NCBI RefSeq assembly: GCF_022637395.1
Contig: NZ_CP093337.1
Location: 2,712,001-2,776,000 of the forward strand
Length of the DNA: 64,000 bases
From: Shinella sp. H4-D48
Lineage (GTDB): Bacteria; Pseudomonadota; Alphaproteobacteria; Rhizobiales; Rhizobiaceae
Direction: 5' to 3'
The translations under genes and the position numbers were made by a program. Positions 9,203 through 17,774 of this stretch are shown here, piece by piece. Numbering within the stretch: the first letter of the stretch is position 1; each line of letters starts with the position of its first letter. A model generated the notes under the pieces. The model was given only the letters and a program-made list of their open reading frames with translations, was not told where the DNA came from and did not search any database.

Positions 9203-11452
9203 CTACGCCGCAGCCCGCGTCCGGGTTGCGCCGGCAGGCAGGTTGAAGCGTTCGACGATGGCGGCCAGTGCACGCGTGTCGCCGGCAAGGCCGGACATGC
9301 CGGCCGCCGTCTCGGAAACCGCCTGACGGTTCTGTGCCGTGACCTGCTCCATCTCGTTCATCGAGCGGCTGATATCGCCGAGGCTGGATGACTGCTGGTT
9401 GGCGGCGGTGGCGATCGAATGGATATGATCGCTGATGCGTGTGACCTGCTCGGCAATGCCCGAAAGGGCCGACCCGGCCTGCTGCACGAGATCCACGCCC
9501 TTGGCGACTTCGGTACCGGATTTGGTGATAAGCGCCTTGATGTCCTTGGCGGCATTGGCCGAGCGCTGGGCGAGTTCACGCACCTCCTGCGCCACGACGG
9601 CGAAACCCTTGCCGGCCTCGCCAGCGCGGGCTGCTTCCACGCCGGCGTTGAGCGCCAGCAGGTTCGTCTGGAAGGCGATTTCGTCGATGACGTTGATGAT
9701 GGAAGAGATTTCGCGCGATGCGCCCTCGATCCGCTCCATGGCGGCCACCGCGTCGGTGACGACGCCGCTCGAAAGATCCGTGCTGCGCTTGGCATCCGTG
9801 GCCATGCGCGAGGCCTCGTCGGCGCGCTCGGTGGAATTGCGAATGGCCTCCATCATCTGGCCCACGGCGCCGGAGGTCCGCTCCAGTGCTGCCACCTGGC
9901 TTTCGGTGCGCTCGGCAATGTCGCGGGCAGCGGCATCGACATGCATAACCTTGCTGTCGATCGAGCGGGCGCTGGAGGAGACGGCAGCAATTGTTTCCGC
10001 AAGGCGGCGGACCGACGTGTTGAAATCGGCGCGTAATTCGTCCAGCCCGTCCGCGAACGTGCGGCCGATGACGGTTGAGAGGTCGCCGGCCGACAGGCGC
10101 TCCAGCGCCGCCCCGAGCGTCGCGACCGCTTCCTGAACCTCGCGCTGCTGGGCGGCCTTGGCCGCTTCCTGCGCCGCCTGTTCGCGGGCGGACGAGGCGC
10201 GCGCTTCGGCGGTAGACCGCTCGAGTGCGTCCTTTTCGAGCGCGGCCGTGCGGAAGACAGCAACGGAGCGGACCATGTCGCCGATCTCGTCGGCGCGGCC
10301 TTCCTTGGGCAGGTCGATCTGGGTGTTGCCGGCGGCAAGCGCCGTCATAGCCTTGACGAGCTGGTGGATGGGACGCGTCAGGGCGCGCGAGAAGATCGTG
10401 GCCGCAAGGATGGCAAGCGCGATGATGGCGGCGGTGACACCGAGCACGATGAGCGTTCCGCGCATCAGGCCGGCGGTCGCCTCCGCCCGGCTGATCTTCG
10501 CCACCACCGACCATTCGGCACTGCCGAAGGACAGCGGCGCGGCAGCGGCAAACAGTTCGGTGCCGGCCGCATCGGAGATCGTGCCATGGGTTTCACTGCC
10601 GACGGGCAGGTTCGCCATGTCGAGACGCACCTTCAGTGCATCGTATTCGGGCGTGCGGGGCGCATCCGTGAGCACTGTACCGTCAGCGCGAACGAGTACC
10701 GTTTCCCCTGTTTCGCCGAGGCCCTTGCTGTTGGCGAAGATCGTGTCGAGCTTGGCGTTGGGCACGCGGATCGCCATGATGCCGAGCGTGCGGCCATTCA
10801 TGGTGATGGGCGCTGCCAGAAACGATGCCGGCGCGCCGCCGAGGGCCGCATATTCGGCGAAGTCGGAAAAGACGGCCGACCCCGGCTCCTTCAGCGCCAT
10901 GGCCTGCGTGAAGGCTCTTGCGAGGCCGCTGTTCTTGAAGGGACCGTCAACGAGGTTTGTACCGAAATCCTCGGCCTTGGCCACAGAATAGAGCACGTTG
11001 CCCTTGGGGTCGATCATGTAGATATCCGCGTAGCCGAGCGATTCGAGATGCTTGCGGAAAGTCGCGTGATACTGCTTGTGCGAGCGGTCGAAATTATCCT
11101 TCTTGGCGGTATCGAGAAGATAGCGCTGGGAAGGCGGGTTCGGATTGTCCGTGATGTAGCGTTTGTGCAGTTCCTTCGAAGGCTCCGTGCCAAGTGCGCT
11201 CCACGCGCCGGCAAACCCGTAGAAGGCCTGCGTGGTCGGCATGGCGCTGGACATGCTGATGAGATCGAGCTTCATGCCTTCAAGATAGGCGCGGGCTTCA
11301 TTGCGCCGGCCGTCCGCCGTCGCCTCCAGCTTCTGCATGACCTGGTCCGTCACCGTCTCGGCGCTGACGATGAGCGAGACCGCGCTTGCGGCGCCGATGG
11401 AAAGCAGCGTGAGCACGGCTGCGGCCAGGGGCAGTTTCCGGGAAATCCGCAT
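9203..11452 (-). CDS. Methyl-accepting chemotaxis protein with periplasmic Cache domain
   Basis: A 749-aa transmembrane chemoreceptor. TM1 is at about residues 8-31 and TM2 near 345-368; between them lies a roughly 300-residue sensor with the Cache-type segments DIYMIDPKGNVLYSVAK and FGTNLVDGPFKNSGLA. HAMP sequence follows (RALTRPIHQLVKAMTALAAG), then a long coiled coil. The signalling tip is unmistakable: EIAFQTNLLALNAGVEAARA and the following AGKGFAVVAQEVRELAQRSA. The protein ends TRTRAAA, without a C-terminal CheR-tethering pentapeptide. ATG 11452 has GGACGGA upstream; an opening at 11557 adds 35 unlikely residues. It relays ligand binding to CheA/CheW; the ligand is unknown. No che genes are nearby. 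Confidence 0.92.
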   Translation of the reverse strand: MRISRKLPLAAAVLTLLSIGAASAVSLIVSAETVTDQVMQKLEATADGRRNEARAYLEGMKLDLISMSSAMPTTQAFYGFAGAWSALGTEPSKELHKRYITDNPNPPSQRYLLDTAKKDNFDRSHKQYHATFRKHLESLGYADIYMIDPKGNVLYSVAKAEDFGTNLVDGPFKNSGLARAFTQAMALKEPGSAVFSDFAEYAALGGAPASFLAAPITMNGRTLGIMAIRVPNAKLDTIFANSKGLGETGETVLVRADGTVLTDAPRTPEYDALKVRLDMANLPVGSETHGTISDAAGTELFAAAAPLSFGSAEWSVVAKISRAEATAGLMRGTLIVLGVTAAIIALAILAATIFSRALTRPIHQLVKAMTALAAGNTQIDLPKEGRADEIGDMVRSVAVFRTAALEKDALERSTAEARASSAREQAAQEAAKAAQQREVQEAVATLGAALERLSAGDLSTVIGRTFADGLDELRADFNTSVRRLAETIAAVSSSARSIDSKVMHVDAAARDIAERTESQVAALERTSGAVGQMMEAIRNSTERADEASRMATDAKRSTDLSSGVVTDAVAAMERIEGASREISSIINVIDEIAFQTNLLALNAGVEAARAGEAGKGFAVVAQEVRELAQRSANAAKDIKALITKSGTEVAKGVDLVQQAGSALSGIAEQVTRISDHIHSIATAANQQSSSLGDISRSMNEMEQVTAQNRQAVSETAAGMSGLAGDTRALAAIVERFNLPAGATRTRAAA

Positions 11453-11606
11453 TACGATCCGTCCAATAGAAAACGAGGCGGTGACCCGGTTCATCCGGAA
11501 GGCAGGCGGCATCATGCCCGTGGAGCGCTCCACGACTGCCGCGAAAACGGTAACCAAGTGTGGTTTACGTCAGGTAAAGCCAATTGCAGGCCGGCGGTAT
11601 GAAAAA

Positions 11607-11640
11607 GCCCGGCGCGAACCTTGGGAGTTGCACGCCGGGC
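11607..11640 (-). terminator. Rho-independent terminator of the DUF1127 transcript
   Basis: GCCCGGCG (11607-11614) pairs with CGCCGGGC (11633-11640). On the minus strand the stem is followed by TTTTTC, so it terminates transcription coming from the DUF1127 gene at 12015-11719. The loop is long (18 nt) and contains a single CUCCC on the RNA strand. Confidence 0.7.
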
Positions 11641-11645
11641 AAGCA

Positions 11646-11705
11646 GCAGGGTTATTGGCTCTCACCCTGCGGGGAAGTCTGGCGTCGCCCTCGCGATAAA
11701 GGGCG
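11646..11705 (-). ncRNA. Two hairpins in the DUF1127 3' untranslated region
   Basis: Between the DUF1127 stop (11719) and its terminator there are two further stems on the minus strand: CGCCCT/AGGGCG at 11686-11691 and 11700-11705, and GCAGGGT/ACCCTGC at 11646-11652 and 11664-11670. Together with the terminator this gives about 100 nt of structured 3' RNA that could be released as a small RNA, as happens with other alphaproteobacterial DUF1127 transcripts. There is no CCUCCUCCC loop here. Confidence 0.35.
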
Positions 11706-11718
11706 TGGCCGGGAGAAA

Positions 11719-12015
11719 TCAGTCCGATCGACCGGCGCGCAGGTGGCGGCGGGCGCGTTCGCGCGAGGCAAGCGTCAGATGAAGGCCGGCATCGGAGAAG
11801 AACGAAGCGGCCCGTACCGCACTCACATCGCTGCGGCGCAGCCCCATATCCAGGAGCTGGTGATCCTCGAGTTCGTTGAGCCGGTTGACCATGCGGCGAT
11901 TGCGCCAGGCGCGGAAAAATCCGGATGCAACGGTACGGACACTTGCCACGAAGGTCGAAGCCGGACGGCGTGCTGCTCTCGTCTCTATTTCAAAATTACG
12001 GTCGATCATGCGCAT
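11719..12015 (-). CDS. DUF1127 domain protein, 98 aa
   Basis: A small basic protein with the DUF1127 (YjiS-like) arginine-rich helix pair near the middle: FRAWRNRRMVNRLNELEDHQ followed by LLDMGLRRSDV, about residues 35-66. ATG 12015 has AAGGAG 7 nt upstream, so the longer frame from 12090 is rejected. Longer C-terminal tail than the 48-aa DUF1127 protein at 57308-57454. DUF1127 proteins have been linked to RNA turnover, phosphate and carbon metabolism and stress in Agrobacterium and Rhodobacter. It is divergent from a LysR gene and is followed by a structured 3' region ending in a terminator. Confidence 0.8.
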   Translation of the reverse strand: MRMIDRNFEIETRAARRPASTFVASVRTVASGFFRAWRNRRMVNRLNELEDHQLLDMGLRRSDVSAVRAASFFSDAGLHLTLASRERARRHLRAGRSD

Positions 12016-12046
12016 GGCACTTCTCCTTTCCGGCGCAGCGTTCCAT

Positions 12047-12059
12047 CGTCTTCGATGGG
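12047..12059 (-). promoter_or_regulatory. Motif shared upstream of both DUF1127 genes (copy 1)
   Basis: On the minus strand this reads CCCATCGAAGACG, 32 nt upstream of the DUF1127 start. Almost the same sequence, CCCATCGAAAGACG, lies 51 nt upstream of the other DUF1127 gene (57505-57518). It could be part of a common promoter or a leader element; which one cannot be told. Confidence 0.35.
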
Positions 12060-12290
12060 GTTTCGCAGGACGCCAATGATCGTTCGCCATCCGCAGGGAT
12101 CGGACGGCGGTTCAGGGTCTCGGTCTCATCAGGAACGCCCGCGGGAGGTCGAAGCGAGCGGCATATCCTGCCGAACGAAGGCCCGGCGGACGGAGCAATC
12201 GTTCAACAATTGCTTTTTCGCAGAATCCCATTGATCAGTCCAACGAATGTTTCTAATAGTATCAATCAAACAATCTGATGAGTAAGACCC

Positions 12291-13244
12291 ATGTCCGCTC
12301 CGCTCGACATTGACCAGTTGCAGACCTTCGTCTCGATTGCAGACACCGGCAGCTTCACGCGCGCCGCCGAGCGGGTGTTCAAGACCCAGTCGGCCGTTTC
12401 CATGCAGATGCGTCGCCTCGAGGAGCGCATCGGCAAGCAGCTCTTCATGAAGGACGGCCGCGGCAACCGGCTGACGGCAGAGGGCGAGCGCCTGCTCAAC
12501 TACGCCCGGCGCATGCTGCGCCTCAACAACGAGGCCATCGCCGCCTTCGACGACAACCGGCTCGAAGGCATGCTGCGCATCGGCACGCCGGACGACTATG
12601 CCGACCGCTACATGCCCGAGATCATCATGCGGTTCGCCAAGACGCATCCGAATGTCGAGCTCTACATCGTCTGCGAGCCCTCGGTGGATCTGGCCGAGAA
12701 GATGGCGAAGGGCGAACTCGATATCGCGCTCGTCACCCACAACCCGCGCCAGCGCCACTCCGATGTCGTGCGGACAGAGCCGCTCTGCTGGGTCATGTCG
12801 GCGAACCATCCGCTGCCGGAAAACGCACCAGTGCCGCTAGCCGTGGGCCGGCGCGACTGCCAGTGGCGGCAGATCGCCTGCGGGGCGCTGGATTCGGTGG
12901 GGCGTGATTATCAGGTCCTGTTCACGAGCTGGTCTTCGACTGTCGTCGCCGCCGCCGTCATGGCCGGCATGGCGGTGTCCGTTCTGCCGGAATCGGCATT
13001 GCGACCCGGCATGAAGGTGCTGACGCAGGCCGACGGCTTTCCGTCTCTGGCGCCGGTCCAGATCGGCATCATGCGCCGGCCGGGCCTGTCGCCGTCTCTT
13101 TCCAACGCTATTACCAGCCATATTACCGCCTGCCTCGACAACATCACGCCGCTGGCGGCTGCCGACGACCTCACGGATGCCGAAGTCAAAGTGTTTCCGC
13201 GCCTTCCGCGGCATCGGCCGGGGCAGATCCTGCCCGGATGGTAA
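12291..13244 (+). CDS. LysR family transcriptional regulator
   Basis: A 317-aa LysR regulator. The N-terminal helix-turn-helix is DTGSFTRAAERVFKTQSAVS (about residues 18-37) with RLEERIGKQLF following, and the effector domain begins near residue 90 (GMLRIGTPDDYADRYMPEI). It resembles the LrhA/LsrB-like regulators of Rhizobiales that adjoin a DUF1127 gene. It is divergent from the DUF1127 gene at 12015, so that gene is a plausible target. Its stop overlaps the next start by 7 nt, which implies translational coupling to the GNAT gene. The sequence upstream (12200-12290) is AT-rich and likely holds both promoters. Confidence 0.88.
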   Translation: MSAPLDIDQLQTFVSIADTGSFTRAAERVFKTQSAVSMQMRRLEERIGKQLFMKDGRGNRLTAEGERLLNYARRMLRLNNEAIAAFDDNRLEGMLRIGTPDDYADRYMPEIIMRFAKTHPNVELYIVCEPSVDLAEKMAKGELDIALVTHNPRQRHSDVVRTEPLCWVMSANHPLPENAPVPLAVGRRDCQWRQIACGALDSVGRDYQVLFTSWSSTVVAAAVMAGMAVSVLPESALRPGMKVLTQADGFPSLAPVQIGIMRRPGLSPSLSNAITSHITACLDNITPLAAADDLTDAEVKVFPRLPRHRPGQILPGW

Positions 13245-13810
13245 CGCAGCTCCCGCTTGACGGCGCCCCTCTCGTCAAGAACGGGCCGACCGGTGTAACA
13301 ATCCGGCTGGCCCGCAACGACGAGGCGGAAACGCTCTGCCAGATCGAACGGTCGGCCGCGCAGGCCTTCCGGCTGATCGAGGCTTTCTCATGGCTGTCGG
13401 TCGGCGATGTGCAGAGTGCCGAAACGCATCGCAGGCTAACCGCCGCCGGCACCAACTGGGTGGCGGCGGACGGCAGCGGCCGACCGCTCGGCTTCCTGAG
13501 CGCGGAAGTCGCCGACAAGGACCTTCATATCTGCGAGATATCGGTGAGCCATCTTCACCAGGGCTTCGGCCTCGGCCGCAAGCTGATCGAACACGCCATC
13601 GAAAATGCCGCCGCGCGCGGCCTCGAGGCGGTGACGCTCACGACCTTCCGCACCATTCCGTGGAACTGCCCGTTCTACGAGCGGCTCGGCTTCCGCATTC
13701 TGGAGGACGGCGAACTCTCCCCGCGCCTCAACGACCTTATGGACCGCGAGGATGGCGACGGGCTTTCGCGCGACACGCGATGCGCGATGCGGCTGGATGT
13801 GAACGCCTGA
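13238..13810 (+). CDS. GNAT family N-acetyltransferase
   Basis: A 190-aa acetyltransferase. The acetyl-CoA binding motif A is SVSHLHQGFGLGRKLIEHAI (about residues 104-123), preceded by the strand WVAADGSGRPLGFLSAEVADKD split in the usual way, and followed by NCPFYERLGFRIL, the typical C-terminal GNAT motif. ATG 13238 overlaps the LysR stop (13242-13244), so translation is coupled. The acyl acceptor is unknown; small amines or antibiotics are typical for this subgroup. Confidence 0.88.
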   Translation: MVTQLPLDGAPLVKNGPTGVTIRLARNDEAETLCQIERSAAQAFRLIEAFSWLSVGDVQSAETHRRLTAAGTNWVAADGSGRPLGFLSAEVADKDLHICEISVSHLHQGFGLGRKLIEHAIENAAARGLEAVTLTTFRTIPWNCPFYERLGFRILEDGELSPRLNDLMDREDGDGLSRDTRCAMRLDVNA

Positions 13811-13841
13811 AAATGCGGCGCTGTTACCGGCGCCGCCTGAG

Positions 13842-14261
13842 TCAGGTGAAGGCGAGCCAGACACCGAGCCAGGCCCAAAGAGCCATCAGCACGAAAAAAC
13901 CGGCAATGAACAGCGGCCGACGATAGCGCAGGCGGTTGTTCGTGACATGCACCCAGGCATGGGCATAGCGCAGGACTACGAAGAGCCAGCCGCCGGCAAC
14001 CGTCACCGGATTGTCGGCATCGACCAGGTAGAGAAGAATGCTGACCGCGTAGAAGAGGACCGGCAACTCGAACTGGTTGGCAATAGCGTTCCTGACGGTG
14101 AGGCTTTCGGCCGGCTCTTCCCGGTTCTCGCGGAACTGCTCTGCTCGGGCCGTACCGCTGCGGACAGCCCGTATGCGCCGCGCGGAAAGCAGGAAATATA
14201 ATGCGAAGACGAGCGCTACATGCGCGATCATCGGCCAGATCGTGGCTTCCGTGGGAGACAT
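13842..14261 (-). CDS. MAPEG family membrane protein
   Basis: A 139-aa protein with four predicted transmembrane helices. The segment RNAIANQFELPVLFYAV and the following RYAHAWVHVTNNRLRYRRP with FIAGF are the usual bacterial MAPEG pattern. MAPEG proteins include glutathione-dependent membrane enzymes of eicosanoid and glutathione metabolism; the role of the bacterial ones is mostly unknown. It is convergent with the GNAT gene; a GC-rich hairpin (13815-13821 with 13830-13836) lies between them but lacks a T-run. Confidence 0.82.
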   Translation of the reverse strand: MSPTEATIWPMIAHVALVFALYFLLSARRIRAVRSGTARAEQFRENREEPAESLTVRNAIANQFELPVLFYAVSILLYLVDADNPVTVAGGWLFVVLRYAHAWVHVTNNRLRYRRPLFIAGFFVLMALWAWLGVWLAFT

Positions 14262-14359
14262 GAAAATCCTTCGGCTTGTCGTTTCGTCCCGCGTTCATAG
14301 GCGGTTATGGCCAAGGCCTCAACCCGCAGCGGTGGATCCGACAAGCCGAAGGCATCGTC

Positions 14360-14719
14360 TTACTGGGGTGTCAGCTTTTCCGAACCGGACCCGTCCTTGC
14401 CGCTGATCGTCCAGGCGCCTTCGAGCGAACCGTCGGCCTTCACCTGGTAGACGATGAGCCCGACCGCGTCTTGCAACACATAAGCGGCGGCAAATGCGTT
14501 GTCGTAGAGCATGCAGATGCCGTTCGAAGTGACGGCACCGGTGTTCCATTCGATGGCGCACGTCGTCTCGCTCGTCAGCGTGATCGTTGCCGTGCCGTTA
14601 TAAGCCGAGCCGTCGAGGTTCGTGCCCTCGACGTTGTAAGTGCCGGCATTAACGGTCTGCGCTTGAACGGGCGCAACCAGCGCAAGCCCGAAAAGCACGC
14701 CAGCCAGAATAGTTTTCAT
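14360..14719 (-). CDS. Small exported protein of unknown function
   Basis: A 119-aa protein with a clear signal peptide (MKTILAGVLFGLALVAPVQAQ, cleaved near residue 20 or 21) and a mature part of about 98 residues rich in Thr, Gly and Asn, predicted all-beta. Two cysteines lie near residues 54 and 69. I recognise it only as a type of conserved hypothetical protein seen in rhizobia. It is transcribed alone on the minus strand. Confidence 0.7.
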   Translation of the reverse strand: MKTILAGVLFGLALVAPVQAQTVNAGTYNVEGTNLDGSAYNGTATITLTSETTCAIEWNTGAVTSNGICMLYDNAFAAAYVLQDAVGLIVYQVKADGSLEGAWTISGKDGSGSEKLTPQ

Positions 14720-14810
14720 GATGTCCCCCGGATAACGGCGAAATTGCCGCTATTTCACTCTATGCACATACTCGCAGGAACGAAATGGGAGAGCGGGCGT
14801 CCAAACACGA

Positions 14811-14835
14811 AAATGCCCGGCAAAGCCGGGCATTT
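14811..14835 (-). terminator. guaB terminator (works on both strands)
   Basis: AAATGCCCGGC (14811-14821) and GCCGGGCATTT (14825-14835) form a perfect 11-bp stem with a 3-nt loop. It lies 26 nt beyond the guaB stop. On the minus strand it ends in TTTTCG; on the plus strand it is followed by TATT. Confidence 0.85.
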
Positions 14836-14860
14836 TATTCTGTCACCTGAGCGTGCGGGA

Positions 14861-16357
14861 TCAGACGGCGCCCGGGTAGTTCGGGCTTTCGCGGGTGATC
14901 GTCACGTCATGCGCGTGGCTTTCGCGCAGGCCCGCACCCGAGATGCGCACGAAGGTCGCGCGCTCCTGATATTCCTTCAGGTCCTTGCCGCCGACATAGC
15001 CCATGGAAGCCTTCAGGCCACCGGCGAGCTGGTGCAGCACGCCCGAGACCGGGCCCTTGTAGGGCACCTGGCCTTCGATGCCCTCGGGCACCAGCTTCAG
15101 CGTATCGCGCACTTCCGCCTGGAAGTAGCGGTCCGCCGAGCCGCGCGCCATGGCGCCGACCGAGCCCATGCCGCGATAAGCCTTGAAGGAGCGGCCCTGG
15201 TAAAGGAACACTTCGCCCGGGCTTTCATCCGTGCCGGCCAGCAGCGAGCCGACCATGACGGCGGAGGCGCCGGCGGCGATAGCCTTGGCAAGGTCGCCGG
15301 AGAACTTGATGCCGCCATCGGCAATGACCGGGATACCGGCTGCCTGCGCGGCCTCGACCGAGGACATGATGGCCGCGAGCTGCGGTACGCCGACGCCGGC
15401 GACGATGCGCGTGGTGCAGATCGAGCCCGGGCCGATACCGACCTTGACGGCATCCGCGCCGACATCGATCAGCGCCTTGGTGCCGTCGGCGGTCGCGACA
15501 TTGCCGGCCATGATGCGTACGGAATTGGAGAGCTTCTTGACACGGCCAACGGCGTCGAGAACGCGTTGCGAGTGGCCGTGGGCGGTATCGACGACGATGA
15601 GGTCGATGCCGGCATCGATCAGCCGCTCGGCGCGTTCGAAGCCATCATCGCCGACGGAAATGGCGGCGGCGGCGCGCAGGCGGCCCTGCGAGTCCTTCGA
15701 GGCATTCGGGTTGAGCTGCGACTTTTCCATGTCCTTGACGGTGATGAGGCCGACGCAGCGGCCATCGCCATCGATCACAAGCAGCTTCTCGATGCGATGG
15801 CGGTGCAGGAGGCGCTTGGCTTCCTGCTGGTCGACCGTTTCCTTGACCGTGATGAGGTTTTCACGGGTCATCAGCTCGTAGATCTTCTGTGCCGGATCGG
15901 AAGCGAAGCGCACGTCGCGGTTCGTCAGGATGCCGACGAGGCGTCCGGCCTTGCCGTTGCCGCCGTTCTCGACGACCGGGATGCCGGAAATACCGTGCGT
16001 CTTCATCAGCGAAAGCGCCTCGGCCAGCGTGGCATCTGGGCCGATCGTGACCGGATTGACGACCATTCCGCTTTCAAACTTCTTGACCTGGCGGACTTCC
16101 TCGGCCTGCTCGGCAGGCGTGAGGTTGCGGTGGATGACACCGAGGCCACCGGCCTGCGCCATGGCAATGGCGAGACGGCTTTCCGTGACGGTATCCATCG
16201 CGGAGGAGAGGATGGGCAGGTTGAGATCGAAATCGTGAGCAATGCGGGTGGCGATGTTCGTCTGACCCGGCATGACCTCGGAGTGACCGGGTTGCAGGAG
16301 AACGTCGTCGAAGGTCAGGGCTTCGAGACCGGTTGCCGTTTCAATGATGCGCGCCAT
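14861..16357 (-). CDS. guaB: Inosine-5'-monophosphate dehydrogenase
   Basis: A 498-aa enzyme oxidising IMP to XMP with NAD, the first committed step of GMP synthesis, in the cytoplasm. The catalytic (beta/alpha)8 barrel is interrupted by two CBS domains at about residues 95-215. The active-site loop [18 protein letters not shown] contains the nucleophilic Cys (near residue 310), and the flap region RGMGSVGAM is present. ATG 16357 is preceded by AAGGAA at 9 nt; an opening at 16483 would add 42 unrelated residues. It stands alone, with terminators on both sides. Confidence 0.96.
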   Translation of the reverse strand: MARIIETATGLEALTFDDVLLQPGHSEVMPGQTNIATRIAHDFDLNLPILSSAMDTVTESRLAIAMAQAGGLGVIHRNLTPAEQAEEVRQVKKFESGMVVNPVTIGPDATLAEALSLMKTHGISGIPVVENGGNGKAGRLVGILTNRDVRFASDPAQKIYELMTRENLITVKETVDQQEAKRLLHRHRIEKLLVIDGDGRCVGLITVKDMEKSQLNPNASKDSQGRLRAAAAISVGDDGFERAERLIDAGIDLIVVDTAHGHSQRVLDAVGRVKKLSNSVRIMAGNVATADGTKALIDVGADAVKVGIGPGSICTTRIVAGVGVPQLAAIMSSVEAAQAAGIPVIADGGIKFSGDLAKAIAAGASAVMVGSLLAGTDESPGEVFLYQGRSFKAYRGMGSVGAMARGSADRYFQAEVRDTLKLVPEGIEGQVPYKGPVSGVLHQLAGGLKASMGYVGGKDLKEYQERATFVRISGAGLRESHAHDVTITRESPNYPGAV

Positions 16358-16490
16358 GGGCCAAGTTCCTTCAGGGTAAAGCTTACGCACCAAGGTGAAC
16401 ATTGGGAGTTGTCCGCCTCGGTCGCTTGCAAGAAATTCTTGGAAGTTGGCGAGGGCTGGTAACACGTTCATGACGGATTGCAAATAGCAA

Positions 16491-16516
16491 AATGCCCGGA
16501 ATCGCTTCCGGGCATT
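16491..16516 (-). terminator. Terminator of the metallo-beta-lactamase-fold gene
   Basis: AATGCCCGGA (16491-16500) pairs with TCCGGGCATT (16507-16516) around a 6-nt loop. On the minus strand it ends in TTTTGC, so it isolates guaB from the gene at 16539-17540. Confidence 0.8.
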
Positions 16517-16538
16517 GCGCGCATCCCGAAGGTGTCGC

Positions 16539-17540
16539 TCAGATGTCGAACTGGTAGCTCGCCGGTACGAAGCGATAGCCCTCGCTCGCAGTGTCCACGA
16601 AGCCGACGGCCGGAAACGGCATGTGGTAGCCGATGAAGGGAAGCCGGTCGGTCGCGATCATATCGAAGACCTTCTTGCGGGTCGCCGCCGCTGCCGCCTT
16701 GTCCATGTCGAAGCGGACCTCCCAGGTCGGCCGCTGCAGCGAAAGCACATAATGGTTGGCCGTGTCGGCGGTGAGCATCAGCGCCTTGCCTTCCGATTCG
16801 ACGCGGAAGATCATGTGGCCCGGCGAATGGCCGAAGGCATCGAGGCCGGTGATCCCGGGCACGACCTCGCCCTCGTTTTCGATGAAGGTGAGCTTTTCGG
16901 CCAGAGGCTGCACCTTGGCAAGCACGCCCTGATGGCCCTGTTCGGCCGGCGTGCCCATCCGCTCCGGATTGACCCAGAAATCGTATTCGGTGCGGCCCGT
17001 GACATAGCGAGCGTTGGGGAATGCCGGCTTACCGCCCTCCATAAGCCCGCCGATATGGTCGCCGTGCATGTGGGTGATGACGACGACCGATACCTGGTCA
17101 GGCGTGTAGCCTGCATATTTCAGGCCCTCGATAAGGCGGCCCATGCCGGCCTCGCGCCCGCCCTCGCCCATGCCGGTGTCGAAGAGCACCACCTCGGAGC
17201 CGGTATCCACCAGCGCCGGGGTGAAGCTGTTGACGAAGCTGTCGGCGGGCAGGAAGTTTTCGGTGAGCAGCTTGCCGACCGCGTCGGCCGACTGATCGGT
17301 GCCAAAAGTCTCGTTGGGTGCGCCGGAGGAACGTATCCCGTCGCGCACCGTCAGGATACGGAAGCTGCCGAGCTTAAGGCTGCGCGCCTGGAGCGGGCTC
17401 ACACGCATGTCGGTCGCCTCTTCTGCGGTCTGGGTCTGTGCGATTGCAGCTGCCCGGCCGAGCAGCACGGGCGCGGCAAGCGTACCCACACCTGCGGCCA
17501 GGAAAAGCGTCCGGCGCGAGATGGTCGAAGGATTTCCCAT
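16539..17540 (-). CDS. Tat-exported MBL-fold metallohydrolase
   Basis: A 333-aa protein. The N-terminus carries a twin-arginine signal (SRRTLFLAAG near residues 8-17) and a hydrophobic core ending in a likely AxA site (GRAAAIAQ), so it is exported folded to the periplasm. The mature part is a metallo-beta-lactamase fold: the zinc motif THMHGDHIGG is near residue 150, a second metal histidine lies in GHSPGHMIF, and an aspartate in LTADTANHY. The group resembles quorum-quenching lactonase-like hydrolases, but the substrate is unknown. ATG 17540 has AGAGGAA upstream. It is divergent from the DHA2 exporter. Confidence 0.85.
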   Translation of the reverse strand: MGNPSTISRRTLFLAAGVGTLAAPVLLGRAAAIAQTQTAEEATDMRVSPLQARSLKLGSFRILTVRDGIRSSGAPNETFGTDQSADAVGKLLTENFLPADSFVNSFTPALVDTGSEVVLFDTGMGEGGREAGMGRLIEGLKYAGYTPDQVSVVVITHMHGDHIGGLMEGGKPAFPNARYVTGRTEYDFWVNPERMGTPAEQGHQGVLAKVQPLAEKLTFIENEGEVVPGITGLDAFGHSPGHMIFRVESEGKALMLTADTANHYVLSLQRPTWEVRFDMDKAAAAATRKKVFDMIATDRLPFIGYHMPFPAVGFVDTASEGYRFVPASYQFDI

Positions 17541-17774
17541 GGTTGTTCCTCTTTCATGCATGAAGGGGCTGGGCAAGAATGCCATGGGCGGAAAGTAGGG
17601 CGCTCACACATTGCGGTCCCGTCCTATCACGCGCTTGTGATGCCCAAACGCCGCAGCTCACAGTTTGACAGAACGCAGTACGAGGCGCAGATATTGCCGA
17701 ATGTTTCGGCCTGCAGCTGCATATGCCAAGCCGCAGCCCTGCCCTCCGGGTCCGCCCGGGACCTCGCACGCGAC

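Noticed and set aside
13815-13836. GC-rich hairpin between the GNAT and MAPEG genes as a terminator
   Set aside because: The stem (GCGGCGC/GCGCCGC) is good but no T-run follows on either strand.
14276-16462. 728-codon plus-strand open frame opposite guaB
   Set aside because: It has no domain and is antisense to guaB, a clear conserved gene.
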